Shown here: positions 1-6,122 of the stretch, piece after piece
Layout of the letters: every line of letters starts with the position of its first letter
Position numbering within the stretch: the stretch's first letter is position 1
NCBI GenBank assembly: GCA_004356265.1
Contig: SMXK01000207.1
Span: forward strand, 1 to 8,877
DNA length: 8,877 nucleotides
Reading direction: 5' to 3'
DNA from: Bacteroidota bacterium
Lineage (GTDB): Bacteria; Bacteroidota; Rhodothermia; Rhodothermales; UBA10348
Position numbers and translations under genes: made by a program
Notes under the pieces: generated by a model
Database searches by the model: none
Seen by the model: the letters and a program-made list of their open reading frames with translations, nothing else
Told to the model about the DNA's origin: nothing

Positions 1-137
1 CACTGCGACCGCATCCACTTTGCTGCACCTTTAAAATTCAATTCTTCGAATTGGGCTGACATGGACAAATAAACGTATGCAGATTGCAATTCAGCCTGAA
101 TCTGATCATTAATTGCGCTTTGAACTAAAGGCTTCAT
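1..137 (-). CDS. Ferritin-like iron-storage protein, N-terminal part (cut by window edge)
   Basis: This is a short open frame on the minus strand, starting with ATG at 137 and running off the left edge; only 45 codons are visible. The translation begins MKPLVQSAINDQIQAELQSA and continues with YVYLSMSAQFEELNFKGAAK, then WMRSQ. It matches the first helix and following loop of bacterial non-haem ferritin (FtnA type). Glu16 aligns with the first ferroxidase glutamate (E17 of E. coli FtnA), and Tyr23 with the conserved tyrosine near the di-iron site. The second ligand pair (E50/H53 in FtnA) would lie just past the edge, so an intact active site cannot be confirmed. Ferritins are usually about 165-175 residues, so roughly three quarters is missing. 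The family oxidises Fe(II) and stores it as mineral inside a cytosolic 24-subunit cage. The start fits the family N-terminus; no Shine-Dalgarno is seen. The gene is divergent from the porX-like gene. A Dps or bacterioferritin assignment fits the motif less well. Confidence 0.85.
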   Translation of the reverse strand, partial: MKPLVQSAINDQIQAELQSAYVYLSMSAQFEELNFKGAAKWMRSQ

Positions 138-203
138 GAGAGTAAAACAGATGTGATTGGAAAAACTCGGCTCAGTAAAACGATTCGACTCCGGGGATGT
201 TTT

Positions 204-244
204 GATTCTGAAATATTTCGATTCTGAATTATCACAATTCTAAT
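204..244. repeat. 16-bp-period direct repeat with nested palindromes
   Basis: GATTCTGAA occurs at 204-212 and again at 220-228, exactly 16 bp apart. A degenerate third copy, AATTCTAAT, lies at 236-244, again 16 bp on. Between the first two copies is a perfect 10-bp palindrome, GAAATATTTC (210-219). The second and third copies overlap an inverted repeat with arms GAATT (226-230) and AATTC (236-240) around a 5-bp centre. Such phased, partly symmetrical repeats in a divergent promoter region suggest binding of a regulator, possibly one controlling ferritin. This is inference: the motif is not one I recognise (not a clear Fur or PerR box), and AT-rich DNA gives short palindromes by chance. Confidence 0.4.
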
Positions 245-300
245 TTACTCCGTGAATCAAACAACTGCTGTACGTGTACCAAAACTCCCGATAACCTGAA

Positions 301-310
301 TGAGGCCTCA
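301..310. promoter_or_regulatory. 10-bp palindrome upstream of porX-like gene
   Basis: TGAGGCCTCA is a perfect palindrome centred about 55 bp before the ATG at 361. It is more GC-rich than its surroundings and sits where an operator or activator site would be expected. A 10-bp palindrome is short enough to arise by chance, and I know no regulator with this half-site in this lineage. Confidence 0.2.
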
Positions 311-360
311 CTGCAATTACTGCTACTGATTTTTTTCACCAATAGATAGCCGGTATTAAC

Positions 361-1923
361 ATGGGAGCAGCTAGAATTTTGTGGGCAGACGATGAGATCG
401 ATCTTCTCAGACCTCATATCCTGTTCTTGGAGTCGAAAGGGTACGAAGTGGTCAGTGTGACGAATGGCACAGACGCCGTGGCGTATGTTCGCGATCAGAC
501 CTTCGATGTTGTTTTACTCGACGAACAGATGCCCGGAAAAGACGGACTCGAGGCATTATCAGACATCAAGGAAATTTCACCGGACCTCCCGGTGGTACTT
601 ATCACCAAGAGTGAAGAAGAACGTCTGATGGAGCAAGCCCTGGGCGGGCAGATATCCGATTATCTTACAAAACCTGTGAATCCGAGCCAGGTACTCCTGA
701 CATGCAAGCGGATCTTAGATGCCTCTCGAATCCGCACGGAGCGTGTATCACAGGATTTTCTACAGTCATTTTCTGAGATTTCCAGACGACTTTCAGAACC
801 TCTCAATCACGCTGAATGGACATCGCTTTACCAGACATTGGTCCGATATGACATGGAATTAGACACTGACGAGGGTGTCCGTCAGGTTCTCGAAGATCAA
901 TTCAGCGAAGCCAATCGTGAATTTTCGCGATACGTAGAAAATCAATATCCGTCCTGGATCAGAAATGTCGGCTTTCCGCCAGACGCAGAAAGACCTGTTC
1001 TATCTCATGAAATTGTGCCGAGGTTTGTAAAACCGCTGTTGAAGAAAAAGCGACCTGTAATCTTTTTTGTGATCGACTGCATGCGGTATGATCAGTGGAT
1101 GGAGTTTGAAAAACTTCTTCTTCCTTTATTTACAATCAAGAAAGACTTCCACTATTCCATTCTCCCGACAGCTACTCCCTATTCCAGAAATGCAATTTTC
1201 AGCGGATTACTCCCCGGGGATCTCGCCAATCAGTATCCGAAAATATGGGCCGCTGGCGAAGACGATGAGTACAGTCGAAACCGAAATGAAGAGGAGTTTC
1301 TGGCAGATCTTCTGAAGCGCGAAGGATTGTCCACCCGCATGAAATATGTGAAGTTAGTGCGTGGGAACGATGGCCGGGAATTCGCGGCAAACGTGCACGA
1401 CCTTCTTCAAACTGAATTGTCAGCTGTCGTCGTGAATTTCGTAGACATCCTGGCGCACAGTCGGTCTGACTCTGATGTACTGAAAGAAATTGCCCCTGAC
1501 GAACGAGCCTACCGAGCGCTGACCCGGACTTGGTTCGAGCACTCGTGGTTGTTCCAGGCCTTTCAGCAATTGGCCGAAGAAGACTGTACGATCGTGGTGA
1601 CTACGGACCATGGCGCAATTCGAAGCCTGCGAGCCACCAAGGTTGTCGGAGACCGCGAAACGTCCACCGCACTGAGATATAAATATGGCCGTAACCTGAA
1701 ATGTGACAGCAGGCACGCTATTCTCGTCAAAGACCCACGTGAGTATGGTTTACCGCGAGACAGCATCAATATGAACTTTATTATCGCGAAAGAAGACTAC
1801 TATTTCGTGTATCCGACCAATTACAATAAATACTTGAATAAGTACAAAGATACCATGCAGCATGGAGGTATTTCGCTGCAGGAGGTAGTGTTACCGGTGA
1901 TCACGATGAATCCCAGATCGTAG
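361..1923 (+). CDS. porX: PorX-type response regulator with C-terminal PglZ domain
   Basis: The protein has 520 residues, the usual PorX size, in two domains. Residues 1-120 form a CheY-like receiver with acidic residues D10/D11, phospho-acceptor D54 (in VLLDEQMPG), T82 and K104 (YLTKP). A helical linker (about 125-225) leads to a PglZ domain of the alkaline-phosphatase superfamily (about 230-520). Metal-site and catalytic candidates there are D239 (VIDCMRYD), T272 in TATPYSR as likely nucleophile, D362/H366 (NFVDILAH), D416/H417 (TTDHG) and H501 (MQHGG); all are present. There is no DNA-binding helix-turn-helix. In Bacteroidota PorX is phosphorylated by the sensor PorY and controls type IX secretion, partly with an extracytoplasmic sigma factor; phosphodiesterase activity on oligonucleotides has been reported. 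ATG at 361 puts the receiver beta-1 strand at residue 5, so the start is sound. It leads a cluster with tsaE and folC. No secretion genes are in the window, so a T9SS role here is inferred. Confidence 0.9.
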   Translation: MGAARILWADDEIDLLRPHILFLESKGYEVVSVTNGTDAVAYVRDQTFDVVLLDEQMPGKDGLEALSDIKEISPDLPVVLITKSEEERLMEQALGGQISDYLTKPVNPSQVLLTCKRILDASRIRTERVSQDFLQSFSEISRRLSEPLNHAEWTSLYQTLVRYDMELDTDEGVRQVLEDQFSEANREFSRYVENQYPSWIRNVGFPPDAERPVLSHEIVPRFVKPLLKKKRPVIFFVIDCMRYDQWMEFEKLLLPLFTIKKDFHYSILPTATPYSRNAIFSGLLPGDLANQYPKIWAAGEDDEYSRNRNEEEFLADLLKREGLSTRMKYVKLVRGNDGREFAANVHDLLQTELSAVVVNFVDILAHSRSDSDVLKEIAPDERAYRALTRTWFEHSWLFQAFQQLAEEDCTIVVTTDHGAIRSLRATKVVGDRETSTALRYKYGRNLKCDSRHAILVKDPREYGLPRDSINMNFIIAKEDYYFVYPTNYNKYLNKYKDTMQHGGISLQEVVLPVITMNPRS

Positions 1924-1927
1924 GTCT

Positions 1928-2413
1928 ATGCCGGGAATAGAAAATGAGCTTAGTGCTCTTTTCCCGAGGACGACGACGTCGCCGGAAGAGACGCGGAATG
2001 TCGGAGAAGCCTGCGCCGGTCACCTGGCAGCCGGGTCGGTGATCGCGTTAGTCGGTTCACTCGGAGCAGGCAAAACGCAATTTGTAAAAGGGCTCGCCCG
2101 CGGATTTGGAATCAATCCGAACGATGTCTCCAGTCCGACTTTTTCGATCGTCCACGAGTACGGTGACGACGGATCGTTCGTACACATGGACTTATATCGC
2201 CTCAATTCGGAATCCGAGGTAGCAGATTTAGGATTTGAGGAATACATCGAGTCAGGGTCTGTGATCGTTGTGGAATGGCCACAAGTAGCGAGAGAGTTGT
2301 TTCCATCAGACACACTCTCGTTGTCGTTCTCGCACTTGGGTGGGGATAAGCGGGTTATTGAGTTACTTTCGAAGCCTTCCCGAACCAAGGTCCCGGATCC
2401 ATCAAACTCATGA
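1928..2413 (+). CDS. tsaE: tRNA threonylcarbamoyladenosine biosynthesis ATPase TsaE
   Basis: The 161-residue protein is the normal length for TsaE, the ATPase that works with TsaB and TsaD to transfer threonylcarbamoyl to A37 of ANN-decoding tRNAs in the cytosol. It has a Walker A loop GSLGAGKT (43-50), the family signature SSPTFSIVHEY (68-78), HMDLYRL (86-92) and the VVEWP motif (114-118) with the conserved Glu-Trp. The C-terminal tail (about 148-161) is polar and probably disordered. The ATG lies 4 bp after the porX-like stop, so the two are almost certainly co-transcribed. An AGG at 1922-1924 precedes the start but is too weak and close to be a firm Shine-Dalgarno. Adjacency of a PglZ/PorX gene and tsaE occurs elsewhere in Bacteroidota to my knowledge. 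No key residue is missing. Confidence 0.95.
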   Translation: MPGIENELSALFPRTTTSPEETRNVGEACAGHLAAGSVIALVGSLGAGKTQFVKGLARGFGINPNDVSSPTFSIVHEYGDDGSFVHMDLYRLNSESEVADLGFEEYIESGSVIVVEWPQVARELFPSDTLSLSFSHLGGDKRVIELLSKPSRTKVPDPSNS

Positions 2414-2443
2414 TCCATCAACTGACACCGAAAAATTCGACGC

Positions 2444-3799
2444 GTGACGTATACCGAAGCTGAAACTTTTTTATTCACATTGCCTCGTTTCGCCGTTTCC
2501 GGTGCCGAAGCCTATATCCCGGGATTGGATCGGATCGATTCTGTTTTGAATGCGATGGGACGACCACAGGATTCGTTCGACAGCATCCTGGTGGCCGGCA
2601 CGAACGGTAAAGGCTCCACCGCATCGATGATTGCCGCAATCGCGAGTGCAGGTAGCTACAAAACCGGACTTCATACGTCTCCCCACCTTCAATTTTTCGG
2701 CGAACGCATGCGTGTCAATGGAGTGCCCGCGGATCGGGCGTGGATTTCAAATGCCACGGAGCGTTACCGAGACGTAATCCAGAACGCTGGCGCAAGTTTT
2801 TTTGAGGCGAGCGTGGCATTGAGTTTTTTGCATTTCGCTGAAAACGATGTTGACCTGGCTGTTGTGGAGGTTGGCCTCGGTGGCAGGCTGGACGCTACGA
2901 AAATCCTGACGCAGGAGTTGACTGTCATAACGAATGTTGCCCTGGACCACGTTGACATCCTGGGCTCAACACTCGCTGATATAGCCTCCGAAAAGGGAGG
3001 TATAATGCGCGCTGGCACGCCAACTCTGGTTGGTACGACAGACCCCTCCGTAAATATGGTGCTGGGAGATATGGCCGACGAAATCGGTTCGGAATTCCAC
3101 ATGTTGTCCGCAGAAATCGACCTCTGCGAGACTCCCGAAGAGGGCCTCGTCATAGAGACCATGCGCGAAAGGTACGGTCCTATGGAAATTCCTCTCGAAG
3201 GAGCACACCACGTAGTACACGCAAGTCTAGCCATAAGGGCCTCCGAGCTCATCTCAAAAAAATTCCCCCTGATGCGACCTCATGCAGTACAGGGTATCGC
3301 CTCGGTTGTGAGCCGGTCGGGATTACGCGGCCGCATGGAGCTGATCACCCGGAACCCGAATATCTGGCTGGATGTGGCACACAATCCACAGGCGATTGCA
3401 GGGGCTCTCGAAATCAGAACAGGCGGGGTGACCCGGACAAGTGGTGAGAGCGTGTCCAATATCATGATCGGTCTGATGGCAGACAAAGATATCGAAGGGA
3501 TCGCAAAACTTCTCGCACTCGCGCAGACTGACGTGACCGTTCTGGGTATCGATAATTCGAGGGCCGTGCCGCCGAAAAAACTGGCAGCCATCTTCGAGAA
3601 ACTGGGTGTACACGTAAGTGACGTCTTTATATCGACAGCCGAGGCGTTGTCAGCACTCATGGAAGCGCAAACTGAGGCTCTTGACGAAAGTGATGGTCAA
3701 GAATCAGGCGGTGTATTAATCATTGGTTCTCACATGATCGTATCTGAGGCGCTGGATTGGTGGGCGAAAAATCAGGGGGATTCACAGAACCCTTGTTGA
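2444..3799 (+). CDS. folC: Folylpolyglutamate synthase / dihydrofolate synthase FolC
   Basis: This is a 451-residue Mur-ligase-like ATP-dependent enzyme that adds glutamate to dihydropteroate and/or to folates. Motifs in order are P-loop AGTNGKGST (51-59), GLHTSPHL (75-82), EVGLGGRLDAT (142-152), NVALDHVDILGST (164-176), the lysine in IASEKGGIMR (K184, usually carbamylated) and DVAHNPQA (310-317) opening the C-terminal domain. Small deviations are ATK at 151-153 where ATN is usual, and LRGRMEL at 294-300 where most homologues have a PGR motif. The start is GTG at 2444: an in-frame stop at 2423-2425 excludes a much longer form, and MTYTEAETFLFTLPRF matches the family N-terminus. The ATG at 2410, overlapping the tsaE stop, is out of frame. 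The gene begins 30 bp after tsaE and is probably in the same operon. Whether it is bifunctional or FPGS-only cannot be read from the sequence; I see no separate folate genes nearby. Confidence 0.95.
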   Translation: MTYTEAETFLFTLPRFAVSGAEAYIPGLDRIDSVLNAMGRPQDSFDSILVAGTNGKGSTASMIAAIASAGSYKTGLHTSPHLQFFGERMRVNGVPADRAWISNATERYRDVIQNAGASFFEASVALSFLHFAENDVDLAVVEVGLGGRLDATKILTQELTVITNVALDHVDILGSTLADIASEKGGIMRAGTPTLVGTTDPSVNMVLGDMADEIGSEFHMLSAEIDLCETPEEGLVIETMRERYGPMEIPLEGAHHVVHASLAIRASELISKKFPLMRPHAVQGIASVVSRSGLRGRMELITRNPNIWLDVAHNPQAIAGALEIRTGGVTRTSGESVSNIMIGLMADKDIEGIAKLLALAQTDVTVLGIDNSRAVPPKKLAAIFEKLGVHVSDVFISTAEALSALMEAQTEALDESDGQESGGVLIIGSHMIVSEALDWWAKNQGDSQNPC

Positions 3800-3808
3800 A
3801 TTTCGGAA

Positions 3809-3814
3809 TATAAT
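3809..3814 (+). promoter_or_regulatory. TATAAT-like -10 box candidate for rho
   Basis: TATAAT is a perfect match to the sigma-70 -10 hexamer, 10 bp downstream of the folC stop. Read with the next two bases as TATAATTG, it also has one mismatch to the Bacteroidota TAnnTTTG element. No properly spaced -35 is visible: TTGTTG at 3793-3798 is only 10 bp upstream. It would give a rho leader of about 240 nt. The assignment is weak. Confidence 0.25.
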
Positions 3815-4035
3815 TGGTATCTTGGTTCAGGTATCCGCAACTCGCGCCTTTTGCGCGCAGTGCGAAATGTGTCTCCATCTTATCAAAAGGCACTTTCTTA
3901 CCAGGGACATCCGCTCCCGACGAGAGAACGAAATACAGAAATATTTTCTTTTTGCTGATTTGCTATCGGTATGAATCCGATCACGCAATTGCTTTAATAC
4001 CCGTTTTCAAGTGCGATCCTGCACTGTTTCCAACC

Positions 4036-4050
4036 AATACTTATAGTATT
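4036..4050. promoter_or_regulatory. 15-bp inverted repeat just upstream of rho start
   Basis: AATACT-TAT-AGTATT has perfect 6-bp arms around a 3-bp centre and ends 11 bp before the rho ATG. It contains TATAGT (4042-4047), one mismatch from a -10 box, which if used would give a very short rho leader. It could be an operator or promoter element, or chance in AT-rich DNA. As RNA the hairpin would be AU-rich and weak. Confidence 0.3.
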
Positions 4051-4061
4051 CACATCTCCAT

Positions 4062-6083
4062 ATGAACATCGCAACACTTCAAGACAAGAAGTTGTCCGAA
4101 TTAAAAGACCTTGCTCGAGGAATGAGCCTTCATGGCTTTTCTGCCATGCGCAAACAGGACATTATTTACATGATTCTCGAAGCACGGGCAGATGCAGTCG
4201 CCGGAGCCAGCTCGCCTGCAGGCGACAATTCCAAATCCAGACGCCCGGACTCCGATCAGCGTCCGAAATCGGGCCGGGCAAAAGACACCGGCAGGAACGG
4301 CGACGACGATCCCGAGTCCTCGACTGATCAACAATCCAACGGCCGCCGGGCCTCAGAGTCCCGAGACAATGAGGGCGAGTCATCCCACGATCGCACTACC
4401 GAAAACGATCAAAACGACGACGGTCAGAGTGACGACAATCGCCGGGACGACGGCAGGTCCAGAGACGGCAACCGGAACCGAGGCGATCGCAATCGCGGAC
4501 GTAACGACAGGGGCAGAGACCGTAACAGAGGCCGCGATGATAGAAATCGCGACGATTCCGGGGACCGTGAGGAGCAACAACCACAAGACAACCGCGGTCG
4601 AGAAGAGCAGTTGCGTGACCGGGAAGAGCGGAGTCGCGACGACAGAGGAAATCGACGCAGCCGCAATCGTGGACGGGGCGGTAATCGCAACAATGAAGGT
4701 CGTGGCGGCGACAGCCGGGGACGCGGCAACGAAAACAGGGGGCGCTCACGCGATGGCCGGTCCGACAATCGAAATAGCAGCCGAGGCGATGACCGGAATG
4801 AGAATCGCGGGAATGAGAGATTGGATTCTGGCGACAATCGCGGCAACAGAAACCGGAACAGGAACCGCAACAGGAATAGAAACCGCGAGAGTCGCGAAGA
4901 AAGACATGCCCGTGTATTTGCCGACAAACCGGCATATATGAGCGAATACGACCCTCGGACCACTGAACTTGAAGGCATGATCCGAAAGATAGGCGTACTG
5001 GAAATCCTGCCAGACGGGTACGGGTTTCTGCGTAGCGCTGAGTACAATTACCTTCCGAGCCCGGACGATATCTACGTATCACCTTCGCAGATTAAACGAT
5101 TCAGTTTACAACTGGGCGATACGGTTGACGGCGAAGTGAGACCACCGAAAGAAGGCGAAAGATTTTTCGCTCTGATTCAGGTGAACACGATCAACGGAAG
5201 GGTTTCGGGTGAGCTGGAAGAGGCACCCGCGTTTGATTACCTCACGCCACTGTATCCGGAAGAATTACTGAAGCTTTCTACGCTTCCGGACGAATACAGC
5301 ACGCGTGTTCTGGATCTGTTTTCTCCGATCGGGAAGGGCCAACGCGCCCTGATTGTGGCGCAGCCAAAGACCGGTAAAACGATTCTGTTGCAGAAAATCG
5401 CTAATGCGATTTCTACAAATCATCCGGACATCCACCTAATCATTCTTCTGGTAGATGAACGGCCGGAAGAGGTTACAGACATGCGCCGCCATGTTAATGC
5501 CGAAGTTATTGCGTCCACGTTCGATCAGGAGCCGGAACGCCATGTTGAAGTGGCAAACATTGTGCTCTCCAAGGCAAAACGTCTCGTTGAGGCCGGTCAG
5601 GATGTGGTGATTCTGCTTGACTCGATTACGCGACTTGCCCGTGCAGCAAACGCCGTCACCACGTCAACCGGAAAAACACTATCCGGTGGTCTTGAAGCCG
5701 GTGCGTTGCGCGGACCGAAGAAATTTTTCGGTGCGGCCAGAAACGTCGAAGACGGAGGATCACTGACCATCATCGGTACCGCACTCATTGATACCGGCTC
5801 ACGGATGGACGAGGTGATATTCGAGGAGTTCAAGGGAACGGGTAACTCAGAGATCGTTCTGAATCGCGACATGGCGGACAGGCGCATCTACCCGGCGATC
5901 AACATCGTGAAATCAGGAACGCGGCGTGAGGAATTACTTATTCCTGAGGCGGTGTTACAGAGGATCTGGATCCTGCGCAAGTTTCTCGCGGATATGGAGC
6001 CAGCGGCAGCGATGACGTTCTTGCTCGAAAAAATGCGCGGGACGAAGACGAACGACGAATTCCTGGTCGTAATGAACTCATAG
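4062..6083 (+). CDS. rho: Transcription termination factor Rho with long Arg/Asn/Asp/Gly-rich insertion
   Basis: Rho is the hexameric RNA-dependent ATPase that terminates transcription. This one has 673 residues against 419 in E. coli. Order: Rho_N SAP-like domain (1-43), low-complexity disordered region (about 46-295), cold-shock-type RNA-binding domain (about 303-380, including GYGFLRS and DDIYVSPSQIKRF) and RecA-like motor (about 395-673). Motor motifs are Walker A AQPKTGKT (433-440), DERPEE with the catalytic Glu (465-470), Walker B VVILLD (515-520), Q-loop SGGLEAGALRGPKKFFGAAR (541-560), R-loop FKGTGNSE (590-597) and the arginine-finger region SGTRREELL (618-626). All look functional, so the insertion has not broken the enzyme. 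The ATG directly precedes the Rho_N domain; no Shine-Dalgarno is visible. Such insertions are typical of Bacteroidota Rho, and in Bacteroides thetaiotaomicron the disordered part drives phase separation; that role here is inferred. It is convergent with the MFS gene. Confidence 0.97.
   Translation: MNIATLQDKKLSELKDLARGMSLHGFSAMRKQDIIYMILEARADAVAGASSPAGDNSKSRRPDSDQRPKSGRAKDTGRNGDDDPESSTDQQSNGRRASESRDNEGESSHDRTTENDQNDDGQSDDNRRDDGRSRDGNRNRGDRNRGRNDRGRDRNRGRDDRNRDDSGDREEQQPQDNRGREEQLRDREERSRDDRGNRRSRNRGRGGNRNNEGRGGDSRGRGNENRGRSRDGRSDNRNSSRGDDRNENRGNERLDSGDNRGNRNRNRNRNRNRNRESREERHARVFADKPAYMSEYDPRTTELEGMIRKIGVLEILPDGYGFLRSAEYNYLPSPDDIYVSPSQIKRFSLQLGDTVDGEVRPPKEGERFFALIQVNTINGRVSGELEEAPAFDYLTPLYPEELLKLSTLPDEYSTRVLDLFSPIGKGQRALIVAQPKTGKTILLQKIANAISTNHPDIHLIILLVDERPEEVTDMRRHVNAEVIASTFDQEPERHVEVANIVLSKAKRLVEAGQDVVILLDSITRLARAANAVTTSTGKTLSGGLEAGALRGPKKFFGAARNVEDGGSLTIIGTALIDTGSRMDEVIFEEFKGTGNSEIVLNRDMADRRIYPAINIVKSGTRREELLIPEAVLQRIWILRKFLADMEPAAAMTFLLEKMRGTKTNDEFLVVMNS
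4845..4886 (+). repeat. Seven tandem Asn-Arg hexamers inside rho
   Basis: Seven consecutive 6-bp units (AAC/AAT plus an Arg codon) encode Asn-Arg seven times at Rho residues 262-275. The units vary at synonymous positions: Arg is AGA, CGG, AGG or CGC, and Asn is mostly AAC. The repeat is therefore conserved as protein more than as DNA. Loss or gain of whole units keeps the frame. It lies at the C-terminal end of the disordered insertion. Confidence 0.8.
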
Positions 6084-6122
6084 GTCGACGGGGCCGGGTA
6101 GTAATTATGAATAAGACGCAAT
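6084..6122. other. Convergent 39-bp gap between rho and the MFS gene
   Basis: This short spacer separates two genes that end towards each other. It contains no GC-rich hairpin followed by a T-run in either direction, so no intrinsic terminator can be called. Termination may be Rho-dependent or lie within the opposing gene. Confidence 0.5.

Larger units (their letters stand above)
138..360. promoter_or_regulatory. Divergent intergenic region between ferritin and porX-like genes
   Basis: These 223 bases separate two divergently transcribed genes and should hold both promoters. I found no convincing sigma-70 -35/-10 pair and no good match to the Bacteroidota TTG/TAnnTTTG promoter in either direction, so no promoter box is assigned. 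The stretch is AT-rich. It contains repeats at 204-244 and a 10-bp palindrome at 301-310, listed separately. No open frame with coding character was found here. Both flanking start codons lack an upstream purine-rich Shine-Dalgarno. Confidence 0.5.
3800..4061 (+). promoter_or_regulatory. rho upstream/leader region
   Basis: These 262 bases between folC and rho carry no recognisable gene. They are AT-richer than the flanking genes. A TATAAT-like box lies near the left end (3809-3814) and a 15-bp palindrome near the right end (4036-4050). One frame stays open from a TTG at 3814 to a stop overlapping the rho ATG (4062-4065), but its translation resembles nothing I know. No hairpin followed by a T-run was found after folC, so read-through into rho is possible. 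Rho genes are often autoregulated through their leaders (known in E. coli); whether that happens here is inference. Confidence 0.45.

Noticed and set aside
39..53. Inverted repeat CAATTC-TTC-GAATTG near the left edge
   Set aside because: It lies within the ferritin coding frame, encoding part of the loop after helix A, and has no T-run, so it is more likely a codon coincidence than a regulatory site.
361..1923. Reading the PglZ protein as part of a BREX or other phage-defence system
   Set aside because: BREX PglZ is much larger and lacks a receiver domain; no brxA, brxB, brxC, brxL or pglX gene is near. The receiver-PglZ fusion is the PorX architecture.
2020..3660. Several antisense frames of 84-162 codons over tsaE and folC
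   Set aside because: They are shadows of two well-recognised conserved genes and show no motif of their own.
3814..4065. 83-codon frame between folC and rho as a gene
   Set aside because: It has only TTG as a start, no internal ATG, no ribosome binding site, no recognisable motif and an ordinary length for chance. It is kept only as part of the rho leader observation.
4192..4941. Long second open frame (249 codons) on the plus strand inside rho, plus 207- and 228-codon antisense frames over the same stretch
   Set aside because: The Rho insertion uses a few codons (CGN, GAC, AAC, GGN) that rarely create stops in other frames. The alternative products are low-complexity Ala/Thr- or Arg/Ser/Leu-rich strings with no domain, whereas the Rho frame continues into well-conserved domains on both sides.
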